Of a stretch of 64,000 bases of DNA, positions 22,729 to 33,709 are shown piece by piece. The notes below the pieces were generated by a model. It was not told where the DNA came from. It searched no databases and saw nothing but the letters and a program-made list of their open reading frames with translations. This DNA comes from Wyeomyia smithii. Taxonomy: Eukaryota > Arthropoda > Insecta > Diptera > Culicidae. Location: positions 101,249,306 through 101,313,305 of the forward strand of contig NC_073695.1 in the NCBI RefSeq assembly GCF_029784165.1. Direction: 5' to 3'. Position numbers and translations under genes: made by a program. Each line of letters begins with the position of its first letter. Position 1 is the stretch's first letter.

Positions 22729-24180
22729 AACTGTTCATAGGTAACACTACCGTTTATTTTTGATAGTCGTTATTTCAAAACTAACGATGCATGAATACAT
22801 GAAAATTTTACACTAGTAGTAGTTGCGAAAATTCTCATAACTCTTATCTTCAAGCATCTATAGTTCTGAAAAGAACCGATTCCATATTATTCAGTTAGAA
22901 ATTCGTGCTACAGAACGCTGATAATCGCACCATGAATATTTGGTTGGCCGTGCATAAAATTTGCTCTCCGCTGTGCCCTCCAGTAGCTGTGCCAGCAAAA
23001 TATCCTGCATCGAACGATGGTAACTGTTGCTGCCGTATGCAAAATAAAGGTGTAACATGTTCCGCAGTGCCTGGAAGTTGACTCGTATGCAGCTCTCGTT
23101 TCTCAATGTCGCTCAGCTTTAACAGCTGCACCGCACTCGTTATTGTGGAACAAACTAAACTGAAGCTGAATTTTCCACACGCAGTCTTTTGTATCGAGTT
23201 CAGCGTAGATTTTTACCATTAAGGCTTGGCCACGTAGCTTATAGAAAGAAAGAGAAACAAACCAATACATCTTCAATACTACTGAGTGATTTTCATAAGC
23301 ATCAAAAGAAAGTTTTTGCTTTCCAGATGCGAAAATCACTCTGGTTCTTAGATTAACTAATTTTCGTTTCTTATGTTTGACTGATAACGGTGTTCGAGTG
23401 GGCACAAACATACAATTAAACCGGAAAATCACTCAATTTAGCAGTGAAATTTTTTGAAATGAGGGTTATGTCTTGTTGTGATAAACTATTCATAGGCAAC
23501 ACTACCGTTTATCTTTGGTGCGCCCTGGTCGTTATTGTAAAAATGATTATTGAGAAATAGATGGACATTTCACACTAGGAGTAGTTGTGAAAATTCTCGT
23601 AACTCTTATCTTCAAGCATTTATAGTTCTAAAAAGAACCGATTCGATAATCTTCAGCTCGAAATGTATGCTATAGAACGCTGATAATCACACCACCACTG
23701 GTAGCATCGATTATTTTGTTGGCCGCGTATAAAATTTGCTCTCCGCTGTGCCCTCCAGCAGCTGTGCCAGCAAAATATTCTGCAGCGTACGTAACTGTTG
23801 CTGCCGTGTGCAGAATACAGGTAACATGCTCCGCGGTGCCTGGAAGTTGACTCGTATGCAGCTCTCGTTTCTCAATGTCGCTCAGCTTTAACAGCTGCAC
23901 CGCACTTGTTATTGTGGAACAAACTAAACTGAAGCTGAATTTTCCACACGCAGTCTTTTGTATCGAGTTCAGCGTAGATTTTTACCATTAAGGCGTGGCC
24001 ACGCAGCTTAGACAAAGACAAACAAACCAAAACACTTTGTTGAGTCAAAATATGTAGACAGTGGAATTTATTTCGTCCATGTTATTGTTATCTGTGCTTG
24101 GAAAGCAAGCCAAGAACAAGGGAAATGTATGGGAAAGCTTGACCTTGGAACTTTTCACCTTTTTCCACCATTAAGCAGTC
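22729..24180 (-). repeat. Tandem pair of about 750-bp units with conserved short frames
   Basis: The units start near 22,729 and 23,483 (TTCATAGG(T/C)AACACTACCG). On the minus strand both keep a 44-residue frame ending ...VKIYAELDTKDCVWKIQLQ... and, in another frame, MQLLKLSDIEKRELHTSQLPG. The first frame differs at only one or two residues over its whole length, while nearby AT-rich DNA is much more diverged. This could be a captured gene fragment duplicated in the element, or a conserved repeat. The protein was not recognised, and stops and frameshifts are present. Confidence 0.5.
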
Positions 24181-24194
24181 AAGCAACAATGTTG

Positions 24195-24382
24195 AACATA
24201 ATATCAAAAAATTGTTACACATTTTATCTATCCACCGACATATAAATGACTAAGATGCATTAAGTAGTTCGCTTGCTATAACTGTTGGAAATCTGACGCA
24301 ACATTTGCCAGTTTCATTTTCATTTTCACAAAGTGTAATCTAGTATAGAAAACAAAGACGTAGTCCTACGTCAAAATATGTC
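24195..24382 (+). mobile_element. Retroelement 3' end fragment (ACGTAGTCCTACGTC family)
   Basis: Similar to the inverse of 15,205-15,370, ending AAAACAAAGACGTAGTCCTA then CGTCAAAA. It is the third of four copies of this terminus in the window and is truncated at its 5' side. Confidence 0.5.
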
Positions 24383-24739
24383 AAATAGTTTTGCTATTTG
24401 AGAGATAAATCAACTCTGGTTGTTGTGTGATGTAATTTAAGTAAATCTTGACTTAATGCAATCATTAACTCGTTTTCTCCAATTTTGCGACTTGGTCCGG
24501 TCTGACTTAACACCGACCATATCAAATTGTTATGAAGTTTGTTATTTGTAAGTTTGAGAGATGACTCGATCGTATGACACTAGTAATGTTCAAATAAGTC
24601 GTGTTATCTTTGAGATAATAGACTTTCGTTGTTTTATTCACAATTTAATACAAAACGGTAGCTTAAGTTCGATTATAATCAAATGAAATCGAAACGTATA
24701 TGGCAGCCAAACTTCAAAACCACGTGTTCAATCACAATT

Positions 24740-26240
24740 CATCAGTTAACCCTTAACTAGCCCGCTCATCTGATAATAGTATTGATCAAATCGGTTGTGT
24801 AGTTTCTGAGATAATGAAGTTTCGTGATTTTCACATTTCGGTACATTACAGACGTAACTTCGTCTGTAATGTACCGTCAACAAGACCTTTCATTTCCAAT
24901 TAATTTTATGAAAATCGGTCCAGCCATCTCTGAGAAAAGTGAGTGAGAATAAAAATATGCACATACACACACACATACAGAAAATGCTCAGCTTGTCGAA
25001 CTGAGTCGAGTGATATATGCCATTCGGCCCTTTGGAGCACTTTTATATCTTCGGTTTTGCAAGTGATTGCTATACCTTTCTACGAGAAAGGCAAAAACGA
25101 ATTCGCAAAATTCGTGTGTGTGTGCGTGTGCTGCAACTTTTTTTCTCACTCACTTTTCTCAGAGATGGCTGGACCGGTTTTCATGACATTAATTGCAAAC
25201 GAAAGGTCTAGTTGCCCCATAGGTTGCTATTAGATTTCATTGTAATCGGATTCTTAGTTTAGAGGTTATGTATCAAAATGTGAAAATGACGAAACACCAA
25301 TATCTCAGAAGCCACACAACCGATTCCAATAAAATTGCTGTCAAATGAGCGGGCTGTCTGCAAAACCCTTAATTTTTTCGTAATAATTAAACTTATGGTT
25401 CAGAAGTTATGTAAAGAAGAGTTATCCAGAGGCTGTTCAAACTCACTCATTTTGCTCAGGGATCGCTGAACCGATTTTCACAAAACTAGTGTCAAGTGAA
25501 AGGTTGCTATTGAATTTTATTGTAATCGGACTATAACTTTGTCCATTATTTATAAACATGAGAAATCACGTTATAAAATGAAACATATTCTAAAGACTGC
25601 TTAAGCTCACTCACTTTTCTCAGAGATGGCTGAAGCGGTTTTCACAAAATCAGTTGCAAATGAAAGGTCTAGTGGCCCAATAGGATGCTATGGAATTTTA
25701 TTGCATTGTAATTCTTCATTATCTCCCAAAATACGAAACCATTTTTCACAAAACCGGTGTCAAATGAAAAAACTGCCTTGAAAATCCTTAACTAATGATA
25801 TTTAAAACGAAAGTTATTAAAAGAAACGTTTTTCGGAGGCTGTTAAAACTCATTCATTTTTCTCAGAGATGACTGGGACGATTTTAACAAATTTAGTGTC
25901 GTATGGAAGGTCTAGTTACCTCATAAGATCCTATTGAATTTTATTGTGATCGAACTGTAACTTTTTCCGTTATGTATGAAAATGTGAAATCACGTTTTGA
26001 AAGAACACATATTCCAAAGACTGTTCAAACTCACTCATTTTTCTCATGTTTGTATGTTTGAATGTATGTTCGTGTGCGAGTGAATGGTTAGCTCAAAATG
26101 TTTGGTATAATTGTGCTATGAATCCAGTTAAAATTATCGGGATGTATTTTTTTCGAAATTTGAATTTTTTCCTAGCAAATTTTTTTCAACAAATTATATA
26201 GTGCGATCGAGAAAGGCTAGGTCTAACCTCTAGGTGGAAT
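24740..26240. repeat. Degenerate array of about 170-300-bp units, with strand reversal
   Basis: A unit beginning CTCACTCATTTTTCTCAGAG and continuing through 'CAAATGAAAGGTCTAG' and 'TTTTATTGTAATCGGA' starts near 25,145, 25,441, 25,609, 25,850 and 26,031. The inverse unit lies to the left (about 24,925), with a CA/TG tract and TATACCTTTCTACGAGAAAGG between them. A related single copy lies at 58.9-59.5 kb. No coding potential. This looks like a mosquito dispersed repeat with internal tandem units. Confidence 0.7.
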
Positions 26241-26800
26241 AATTCGTGTTTTTCATGTTAGAGTTATATTAGTATCAACGGATTTTCCTGATAACAAACG
26301 TTAATCGGAGTCCGTGATCCGAGCTTCGGATAACCGTATCACGAATATATCCGCTTAAAAGTCCCAGCACTAGTTATAATTTTAATTATAACTCAATTAT
26401 AATTATATATAATTCAATTGAAATTTACGCGTTTATGCAATACGGTAACTGTTTTTACACGAAGTTCAAGTTAAATTTAATAATTTAAAGTTATTTTTTC
26501 GAGCTTCCGAAAAAGGCTCAAAAATGATATCCCTATATTGTTATGTACGGTGATGTGAAAAATTCGCAGAAATTCATTATCCAGAAATATTTGTAAAAAC
26601 TCATATACTTTCTTTGATACCACGATGAAGAAGCTATGAGTTTTCTAGTAGAGTTCTCGGGCAGACTCTTTAATGCATTTTCGTACTCCATATACAATAA
26701 ATTTAGCCGGACACGTACTATAGTTTCTCTCATGACCAAGAATCCGACAAGCTCGCCCAGCAGTCGGCTAGCCGGTGACTCAACCAATTTACCTTGACTT
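26241..26800. other. AT-rich stretch without gene
   Basis: A TAATTATAA-rich patch at about 26,370-26,420 is the only structure visible. Confidence 0.4.
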
Positions 26801-27400
26801 GAATCGTTTTGAGGACGAAATACGCAACAAATATTGCCACTGACTCGGAGTGGAACTCCGTTTTTGCTTACTTACGAGGAAAACATTTCGTTTGCTTTTT
26901 ACCGTTGCATTTCCCGCCGAAGGGCACAAATAGCGGATACCGTTCCAAAACAGGAAAAATAACAATTGCTCATTTCGCTGCGGCCTTTCTCTTCTCTTCG
27001 GAAGAACTTTTACCAAGCGTTTATGTTTTGTGGTTGAATGTTTGTTTCACCTGGAAGTCGTCAGTGCTCGCTGTGGTAGCCAGAAAATTGCAACGACATT
27101 CATTTCTTGAAGAATTCCCCGAAGCACTGCCGCTGACTAACGTGTGCACGATGCGCGAAAGCATCACCGCATGCCGGAACTGGAAAGTTCTGTTTTGAAT
27201 TTGAGGCAAAGCGAAACGAAACATTTCAACAACAGCGGCGACAATTGGTGGAGTGAAGTTAGCAGTAGGTTGTTTGCTGCTGCTGTTTACGCTTATGAAA
27301 GTTTAGTCGAGAAGCAAAAATTTCAACGCGATGAAGAAAGGAAATTTTTTTCCACTGATTCTGAATGATAATACGAGCTGTCGTCAAATGTACTTTTTTC
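26801..27400. promoter_or_regulatory. GC-richer non-repetitive island upstream of the candidate exon
   Basis: Base composition rises here, and open frames occur on both strands (up to 129 codons, but without an ATG at the start). None shows a domain or a consistent codon bias. Its position 1-1.5 kb upstream of the candidate promoter at 28.3 kb makes a regulatory or alternative-leader role plausible but unproven. Confidence 0.25.
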
Positions 27401-28300
27401 GTAAGCATTGTTCGAGGAAGTGAAAGCGTAACTGTGCCGAGGTTACGAGTTGTTGTGCTTTTGCTTAATATTCAACTGTTTGTCTTAGGGAAGTTTGTTT
27501 AAAAATAGCGCGTTCAAATTTCTAGATACTAACCCATTTAGCACTTCCTGAAAGCGTATGTACTTGAATAAACTTCTCATGAAGAATTTGTGGATATGAA
27601 TATATATTCTTCATCATAGCTGTGCGCTCGGAGGGCGGGGTGAAGGAAACCATAATTTATTTTCAGTTCTTCCGAATCAGCTGATAATGCATACAATGAT
27701 TTCATTACGACTCTATACCAAGTGATCAGAAAAATTAATATCATGATTGTCGGATTCTCATATAAACTGCCGAAGAGAACGCGAGTAATATGCATAACTG
27801 AATGTTTTTAGCATTTCGAGTTACAAATATTTCAGATAAATTTAATATAAATATATGAATAGAAATAATATTACGAAATAAAGATCAATTTTTTCATTGG
27901 TCAAGCTTCACCCTGCTAGCTGCTTATTTTTTTAATGAATTTTACGAAATTACATTTATTACTAGTCATTTATGGCCATCAACATTTTGGTACTGGCATT
28001 CTTCCATATGGCATCGTTCTTTGGCAATCAGATTGTTATGCTCCATAGATTTCTTATGTGAGCCATATTATGCAAATGATACAAATTTATAATTAGTGGC
28101 GCTTTTTTCATTTCTAGTTCTTTTATAGCAAGTGCCCAAAAAACGTTTAAAATATTCGACTCTGAAAACAGTACAAACCTTGCAAACGAAAAGCTATGTC
28201 GTCAACGCTTCACGAAATCATACAAAACGACGTTTATTTAGAGATATAGCGGAGATTTACATGGCAGAGTAGAGACCTTAGTCGCGCAAATCACCAGCCA
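27401..28300. other. Gene-free stretch
   Basis: AT-rich, with no repeat family or splice structure that can be supported. Confidence 0.4.
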
Positions 28301-28309
28301 GTAAAGTTC

Positions 28310-28350
28310 TATATACACCCGGTCGACCCGCACAGTTACTACTACAGTGA
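28310..28350 (+). promoter_or_regulatory. Candidate core promoter (TATA-like box and CAGT initiators)
   Basis: TATATAC lies at 28,310-28,316. The initiator-like CACAGTT follows, with its A at about 28,334 (24 bp downstream), and a second TACAGTG has its A at about 28,346. This spacing is close to that of insect TATA/initiator promoters. The DNA immediately downstream is GC-richer and exon-like. Confidence 0.4.
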
Positions 28351-28693
28351 GTGCGGCATATTAGACAATGGGTGGACAAAAACGGGGTACGCAGTGAAAC
28401 TCAGACTCCATTTCCATTAAACGCATTAAATGCAAGAGCAAAACGAGCGTTAAAAGTGCAAAACGCACACTCAACCGCAAACCTAGCGCAGCGCAGTGCG
28501 GTGGTGGTGACTAGCGACCGAGAAGCTCCACTAGTGGCTGTGGCCACGCACCGGTGGCATAGGGTGAGGCGCGATGACGGTGGCGGCTTGTGTCGTGCGC
28601 AAAAAATTGAGGTCAAGCTCAATTAAAACATTAAGTATTTCTAAATTATGCAACACCGTCTGCTGCTGCTGTTGCTGCTGCTACTTCCCCCAG
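28334..28693 (+). CDS. Candidate first exon: leader plus signal-peptide start of a secreted or membrane protein
   Basis: ATG at 28,648 opens 15 codons plus one base and ends at the donor CAG|GTACAA (intron starts at 28,694). The peptide MQHRLLLLLLLLLPP has a basic start and an uninterrupted leucine core, typical of a cleavable signal sequence. A signal-only first exon ending in phase 1 is common in insect cell-surface and receptor genes with long first introns. The leader holds two tiny upstream ORFs (28,368-28,397; 28,430-28,453). An ATG at 28,574 opens another frame, overlapping the signal start and staying open to the donor (40 codons, phase 0, a cysteine run). The signal frame is preferred. 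No downstream exon was recognised, so the gene's identity is unknown. CTG repeats can mimic leucine cores by chance. Confidence 0.45.
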
Positions 28694-30240
28694 GTACAAC
28701 CACTGGCTCCATCATCAACGCATACATAATCTCTGTTTGTATAGTTTTCTCCCTCATCGTTAATCGTCGCCACGCTATTGTTGGTGTGCGAGAGCTGTTT
28801 TAAATAGTTTTGTTTTTCGTCTGTTTCGCGCAAGCAACGGCTGTTTGCATCTCATCTCACGGTTTACGCACACGCTGAAATGTTATGACAGCAGTTTTGA
28901 CAAACGCTTAAGCCTTAGTAGAAATGAAACTTTCATGCGAAGGTTTCCGATCTACAGCAGCATCTAAAAATGCGAGATAAAACCGAAGGATATTCACTGG
29001 CCGTTGTAAATTCTCCTCGTGGCACAACCACAAAAGAGCCTCTCTCAACAGACGCAAATTGAACAGCGTGCCTTTATTTTTTGCTTCGCTTCACCGTCGA
29101 TTGCCTAAATAGCAGCCGCAGGCTGATTAGCTCTGTGGCAACCGTATTTCACTGAAGACATACTGATCAATTTTAGGCAGCCAACAAGATGCGCCCAATT
29201 AGCCTAGACGAAGAAGATGGCCGATGTGGTGTTGATCAACCCCACAGTTGAGTATTACTCTCGGCAGCGATAGGTAAAGTGCACATTGCAGTGCTTCGTT
29301 ATTAGCAATTATGGTCAGGCTTTTATTTGTGGGTAAATTGGAGTAGTTGCGAAATGTGTCTGGTCTGTGCAGTAGGTACAGGCCACGCAGATAAGGACTT
29401 TTTGGTGGTTGAGCATTTTTGCACGCTTTTATGATCAATGACAACACTGCTGGTGCTGCTTACTGGTACTGAAAGTGTAGAGCACCGCAATTCGCGGCAT
29501 GTCAAACAGAATTGCCCATTCAGAGTGGGATCTATTTTCGCTACCGCTGAACTCTTTTTTTTTGTTTCATTATTCACAACAAATTAATTTTCATCATGAT
29601 AGAAAACCTTCGATTCCATGTTACGTGTCAACTTAGAGAAAAATTGGCTTACAAATTAGTTTGGTTTCAACAGGTCATAAGTATTTTTGGACGGGCTTAC
29701 TCCTGGGCTTAAATTGGCTCAATACAGTATGTAATTTTTATTTCGTATGAAATTTTTGAATATTAAATCAACACGTATTATTTTGTTCAAAGAGTGTTTC
29801 CGTGTCAAATGACCATTTGTGTTCTAACGCTTTCAAAAGGTTTAGATAGTCACTTAAAACAAAAAAGCTCATAATAATCAACTCCATAAACACATCCGTT
29901 ATTAAGTTCTTTCGCATTTTAGTTTACAAGCATACTTATTTTGGGCTATCTCAGCCATACTCTTGAAACAGGAAATAAAATATCCGTCAATCCTAACTAT
30001 TTGTAATAGTGACGGCTAGATTTATGCATAGTTCCAATATACATTCCATCCTAAGTGTGCAAAAAATACAAACGTGTCAAAGATCTTCTCCAATTTAATT
30101 GAAACATTTAGGAATTCTTTGTATAATATAATTTAAGATTTCGTCAATCAGAAAAAGACAATGTACAATATTCTAATACAATGATTAGTTACAGACCATT
30201 TCTCATTTAATAAGCGGTACAACTGCGTTTTGAGCTAAAA
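28694..30240 (+). other. Probable intron sequence, no further feature
   Basis: Follows the donor at 28,694. Composition falls back to AT-rich within 400 bp. No second exon, repeat end or RNA gene was identified. Confidence 0.35.
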
Positions 30241-30249
30241 AAATGTTTA

Positions 30250-30905
30250 AGTTCAAGTTGAGATATTACATACAGTATAAATTGCTTCTTATCCTGAAGG
30301 CTGTAACAAAGGCGTTTTATGGAACCTGCATGTTATTTTTTGGTTTCCTAATGATGTTGTGATGATCGGTGTTGTTCTTTTTCGATAGAATGATGCATTT
30401 TTTTACATTTAGCTTTAGTATGCTTTTTCTACACCATGTGTAGAATATGTGTATTTCATTATAGAATGCATTGATTGAATTGAATGAAAAAGGCATTTTT
30501 TATTCCCAAAAAGAGCACCATATAGTCGGCATAAATCAACACTTTTAGTTATTTTGAGAATAGAGGAAATGTCGTTAACGTACAAGATGAAAAGAAGAGT
30601 TCCTAAGTCAGAGCCTCGGGGAACACCAGTAGTGACTAGATTCGGATTTAAGTTTTGTCAGCCAAATTCAACTATTTGTTACGTCTAGCTTAATATGATT
30701 CAAGCCACTCCAGGAATTCTGGTTCAAGCCCAAACTTTTGCAATTTGAAGAGTAGCGTTGGAATGTCTATGCAATTGAATGCCTTGCTTAAGTCTATGTG
30801 AAGAGCTTCTACGTGGTTTCCATTATCCATTCAATTTAATAATAAGGTCATCATGCATTCCTCGCTTTGTGGGAACCTCTTTTTTATTAGAGCGCCAGTT
30901 GTCCT
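30250..30905 (-). pseudogene. Degenerate non-LTR reverse transcriptase fragment
   Basis: Minus-strand pieces in order: HVEALHIDLSKAFNCIDIP (the conserved D of palm motif A), KLQKFGLEPEFLEWLESY, a VFPEALT block in place of the usual PQG-S, a KVLIYADYMVLFL block (the YADD catalytic box, second D lost), and a thumb region FYTWCRKSILKLNVKKC. Stops and frameshifts separate them. This is an old jockey/CR1-type remnant, different from the RTs at 34 and 61 kb. Confidence 0.7.
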
Positions 30906-31700
30906 CAAAATATTTATTTTCTTTTAATTATGGCTACTAATTTTACACGAAAAATATTCATCACCCCGAAAAAAATATATCAATTTTGAGCAGTAATAGT
31001 GCCAGATATGTTATTTTCTCGTTTGAAAAATTAAATTTCAGTAAAACTCGATTTACGGCATTTTTAAGAAATAACGACAAATTTGCTCTGATTTGCTTAC
31101 AATTTCTATTTCTATTTTGTACATTCTGGATGATTCAATTTGAAGCAATGAAACATGGAATTCATAAAATAAAACAATTTTGACCATAAGTGTTGCGAGT
31201 TGCTTGGATATCCATAAAAACTCTTTTTTTGATAACACTATGCTACAGCGATTCAGAACTTCTGAAGTGACCTAGTGTGGGTTGTAGATCTTGTTGAGAG
31301 TAACATTCGCTCATACGGGAAATTTTTCAAACACCCACAAAATTTTAGCGTTTATTAGACCTCCACGAATTTTTTTTTAACTCGGTCATTTCTCAACCGA
31401 TTTTCAATGTTTTAGTAGTTTTGGAAAGATAAAAGATAGAGCTTTCAAAATATATACGGGTTTGTACTAATTTCTTCAAACATACAAGTACAGATCTAAA
31501 CTCTAAGTTCGTTTAAATCAATTTTTACCGAACAACTTTTATACTCCAAAATCACGTTTTTCGTTTAATTTGGCGATGCTCGTTTTTCTGTTTATTTCGA
31601 GGCTTTGTAAACTAGCAGAAGTTACCTACGATCGTTATCCTGTTTCGAATTTGAAGTATAGAGGTCTCTGCATCAAATTTCGACCGCTATAGCGTCTCTA
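30906..31700. other. AT-rich stretch, probable dispersed repeat
   Basis: Contains wording such as TCATTTCTCAACCGATTTTC that recalls other mosquito repeats, but no second copy in the window allows borders to be set. Confidence 0.3.
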
Positions 31701-31821
31701 CAGAACGTGTTTACTCACAATTTCCATTTGTTTAGTCGATCAGCCGTTCTCGTTGTGTACATTCTTTGTTTGAGTTTTTCTATACTTTTTAACTGTGAGT
31801 TATATTCAAAAGTATTTAAAT

Positions 31822-32001
31822 ATGAGTGACAAGTTTGAGTTTTGCGTGGGATCGGGCGCCAACTGTGTCAAAGTCGCTAAGCATCGCATGTCCAACATCG
31901 CGAAAGAAGCTAGGGGCAGCCATACATCAGATGACAAAAAGGAAGAAGTGGGAAATAAAACCCAGGAAGGACAATTTTACGGCGCAGGGATAGCTGACTG
32001 A
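31822..32001 (+). CDS. 59-codon ORF with promoter-like upstream sequence, unidentified
   Basis: ATG at 31,822 (A at -3) to TGA at 31,999-32,001. The product starts MSDKFEFCVGSGANCVKVAK, is hydrophilic, rich in Lys/Glu/Ser in its second half, and has no signal or membrane segment. Base composition is clearly GC-richer than both flanks and ends at the stop. A donor-like AAG|GTAAAA follows the stop at once. The upstream CGATCAGCCGTTCTCGTTGT looks like an initiator with downstream elements. It may be the 5' end of a retroelement (first ORF) or a small host gene. No family was recognised. Confidence 0.35.
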   Translation: MSDKFEFCVGSGANCVKVAKHRMSNIAKEARGSHTSDDKKEEVGNKTQEGQFYGAGIAD

Positions 32002-32019
32002 AGGTAAAAAAATTATTAG

Positions 32020-33430
32020 GGCTTTGTTATTGCGATTCTTAAGATGTATAGCACTTTGAAACTTTTAACGCGTTTTTCTCAAAACCATGTTTTCAAAATC
32101 GGCGAGCAGTAGAACTGAAAAAGTTCACATCCGATTGACTTGAAATTTTAACTGTAGGTTCTTCATTAGATTATCTACTGAAGTACACACGATTTAAGCG
32201 ATTGATTAACGACAACTAAAGTTATAAACAATCAAAGTCGATTTTTTTTGTCTTAACAAAACTTTTTTTTTTCAAACCGTTGCCATTTTGCGAAAAAAAA
32301 ATCTAAAAATATAATCATGTGTACTTCACTAGCGACACTTATGTAGAAAATGAAAATTTTGTTGTTTTGGTCATAGGTGGAGTTGGGCACGACTTCTACT
32401 GCTCGCCGCGGAACAACTTTAAAAAAAAGCGGTTCACAGTAATCGCTGCACAGCCGCCATTTTGTAACAAAAACAGCAATAAAAATATTTTTTCTATTCT
32501 GCAAGAGTTGCTTAATCCAATGATATATTATTGATATACCTTTCATCTCAAATGTCCTGTAAAAAAAAATCATTTATATATTTTCTGAATTCCTTGGTTA
32601 TCATCTGCAAATTGTACCATAAAGGAAGTCCAAAGAAAAAACAGAGATACAAGCAAAATAAAAATAAAAATTATAAGCAAATCAGAGTAAGTTTGACTTT
32701 TTTTTATTGAAAATGCTGTAACTCGAGTATTTATTTTAAGACTTCCAAACGATCATAGTTTTTCAGGTTAAAATTTCTTATGAACAGGATGAAATCGTCA
32801 AATTTGAAATAATAATATATTGTGATTTTAAATAATATCATATGTGTGTATGATAAAACTACCAAATTACAACGAACATAAGTTATATGCTTTGGAAAAA
32901 GGACGAGAAACAAAGTTAGAATTTGTAAGCACATAATGTCTGTGAAATGAAAAATTGAATAAATGTAATCTAAATAGTATAGTTTCCCTGCGGAAGACAC
33001 CAAGTGGTGTCGAAACTTCGGATTCGGACAAAATCGAATAATTTGTTCCAAAATTTTAAGACCGTTTAGCCGGAACATACTGATAAGAATATACTCATTT
33101 ACCAAAACAGGCGATTCGATTTTTCATATGCAAAAACAACATAGCTGGCAACACTGCCGCTTAAAATAGGTTTACAATTCCATATTTTATTGCTTAAAAC
33201 CACAGAAAAATCAACTTTATTTCTTAAAACTGCTGTAACTCGAGTTTTACTTATATTACCATGGGATGGCAAATATTTTTCGTGTCAAGTTTTCTCAGAA
33301 AACACGATGAAATTGTCAAATTTGAAATCTACATATTCTCACTAACCGAGAAATGCAATTTAATTTTTCAAATGAAAAGGAACATATCTGCCAACACTGC
33401 CGCTCGAAATTGATACTATTTTTAGATTCC
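32020..33430. repeat. Composite repeat with two related halves
   Basis: Blocks 'GCTGTAACTCGAGT', 'GATGAAAT(C/T)GTCAAATTTGAAAT' and 'GGCAACACTGCCGCT' occur in the same order at 32,710-33,165 and 33,235-33,410. The first half has about 290 bp inserted (about 32,820-33,110), including the Penelope-like motif at 32,981. Coding regions are absent. Confidence 0.5.
32981..33075 (+). mobile_element. Penelope-like terminal motif (copy 1)
   Basis: AGTTTCCCTGCGGAAGACAC, then a perfect 6-bp stem (GACACC/GGTGTC) and CGAAACTTCGG. This aligns with 52,642-52,730 block by block, including the downstream TTTTAAGACCGTT against TTTTGAGACTGCA. Such CTGANGA-stem-GAAA segments are known from Penelope-like retroelement terminal repeats, where they can form hammerhead ribozymes. 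In this copy the CTGANGA box is altered. Confidence 0.4.
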
Positions 33431-33439
33431 TTGGCTAAG

Positions 33440-33709
33440 GCGTCGTACACAAATTACGTAACGCATGAAGGGGGGAGGGGGGTTGATTCTGCGTTACTTA
33501 TCGTTACGTAGGGGGGAGGGGGGGTAGTAGAGACAGTTACGTAACTGTGATGTTTGCTTGAAATTGAAAACTTTGGAGGAGTCTCAGGCTGATCAGCGTT
33601 ACGTAATTTTAGGGGGTGAGGAAGTCATATCAAACGTTACCTATCGTTACATAGGGGGGAGGGGGTCTGAAATCTAGATTTTTAGCGTTACATAATTTGT
33701 GTACGACGT
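33440..33709. mobile_element. 270-bp MITE with GCGTCGTACAC ends, CTAAG duplication, G-runs
   Basis: Left end GCGTCGTACACAAATTACGT, right end its inverse with one mismatch. CTAAG lies on both sides (33,435-33,439; 33,710-33,714). Inside, the sequence alternates GTTACGTA with runs such as GGGGGGAGGGGGG three times. There is no coding region. A related element of equal size lies at 52.3 kb. Confidence 0.85.

Larger units (their letters stand above)
21593..24518. mobile_element. 2.9-kb element with perfect 29-bp TIRs and ATAT duplication
   Basis: The left end GGTCGGTGTTAAGTCAGACC, continued by GGACCAAGT, is mirrored exactly at the right end. ATAT flanks both sides (21,589-21,592; 24,519-24,522). 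Shortened versions of the end motif (TTGGTCCACTCTGACTG and variants) recur at about 21,815, 21,856, 22,340 and 22,575, like subterminal transposase-binding repeats. The interior holds two tandem 750-bp units and a retroelement 3' end. No transposase was recognised, so it is probably non-autonomous; the superfamily is unknown to me. Confidence 0.85.

Noticed and set aside
22891..23106. YFAYGSN word like the gamma-glutamylcyclotransferase family signature
   Set aside because: The rest of the frame does not match that family and the second tandem unit has lost the word, so it is taken as coincidence.
24740..26240. CRISPR-like regular array
   Set aside because: Units are 170-300 bp, degenerate and eukaryotic in context; there are no short identical repeats with unique spacers.
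28351..28626. 91-codon frame over the candidate leader exon
   Set aside because: Its first codon is GTG, not ATG, and its peptide has no domain; the leader with an ATG at 28,648 is a better model.
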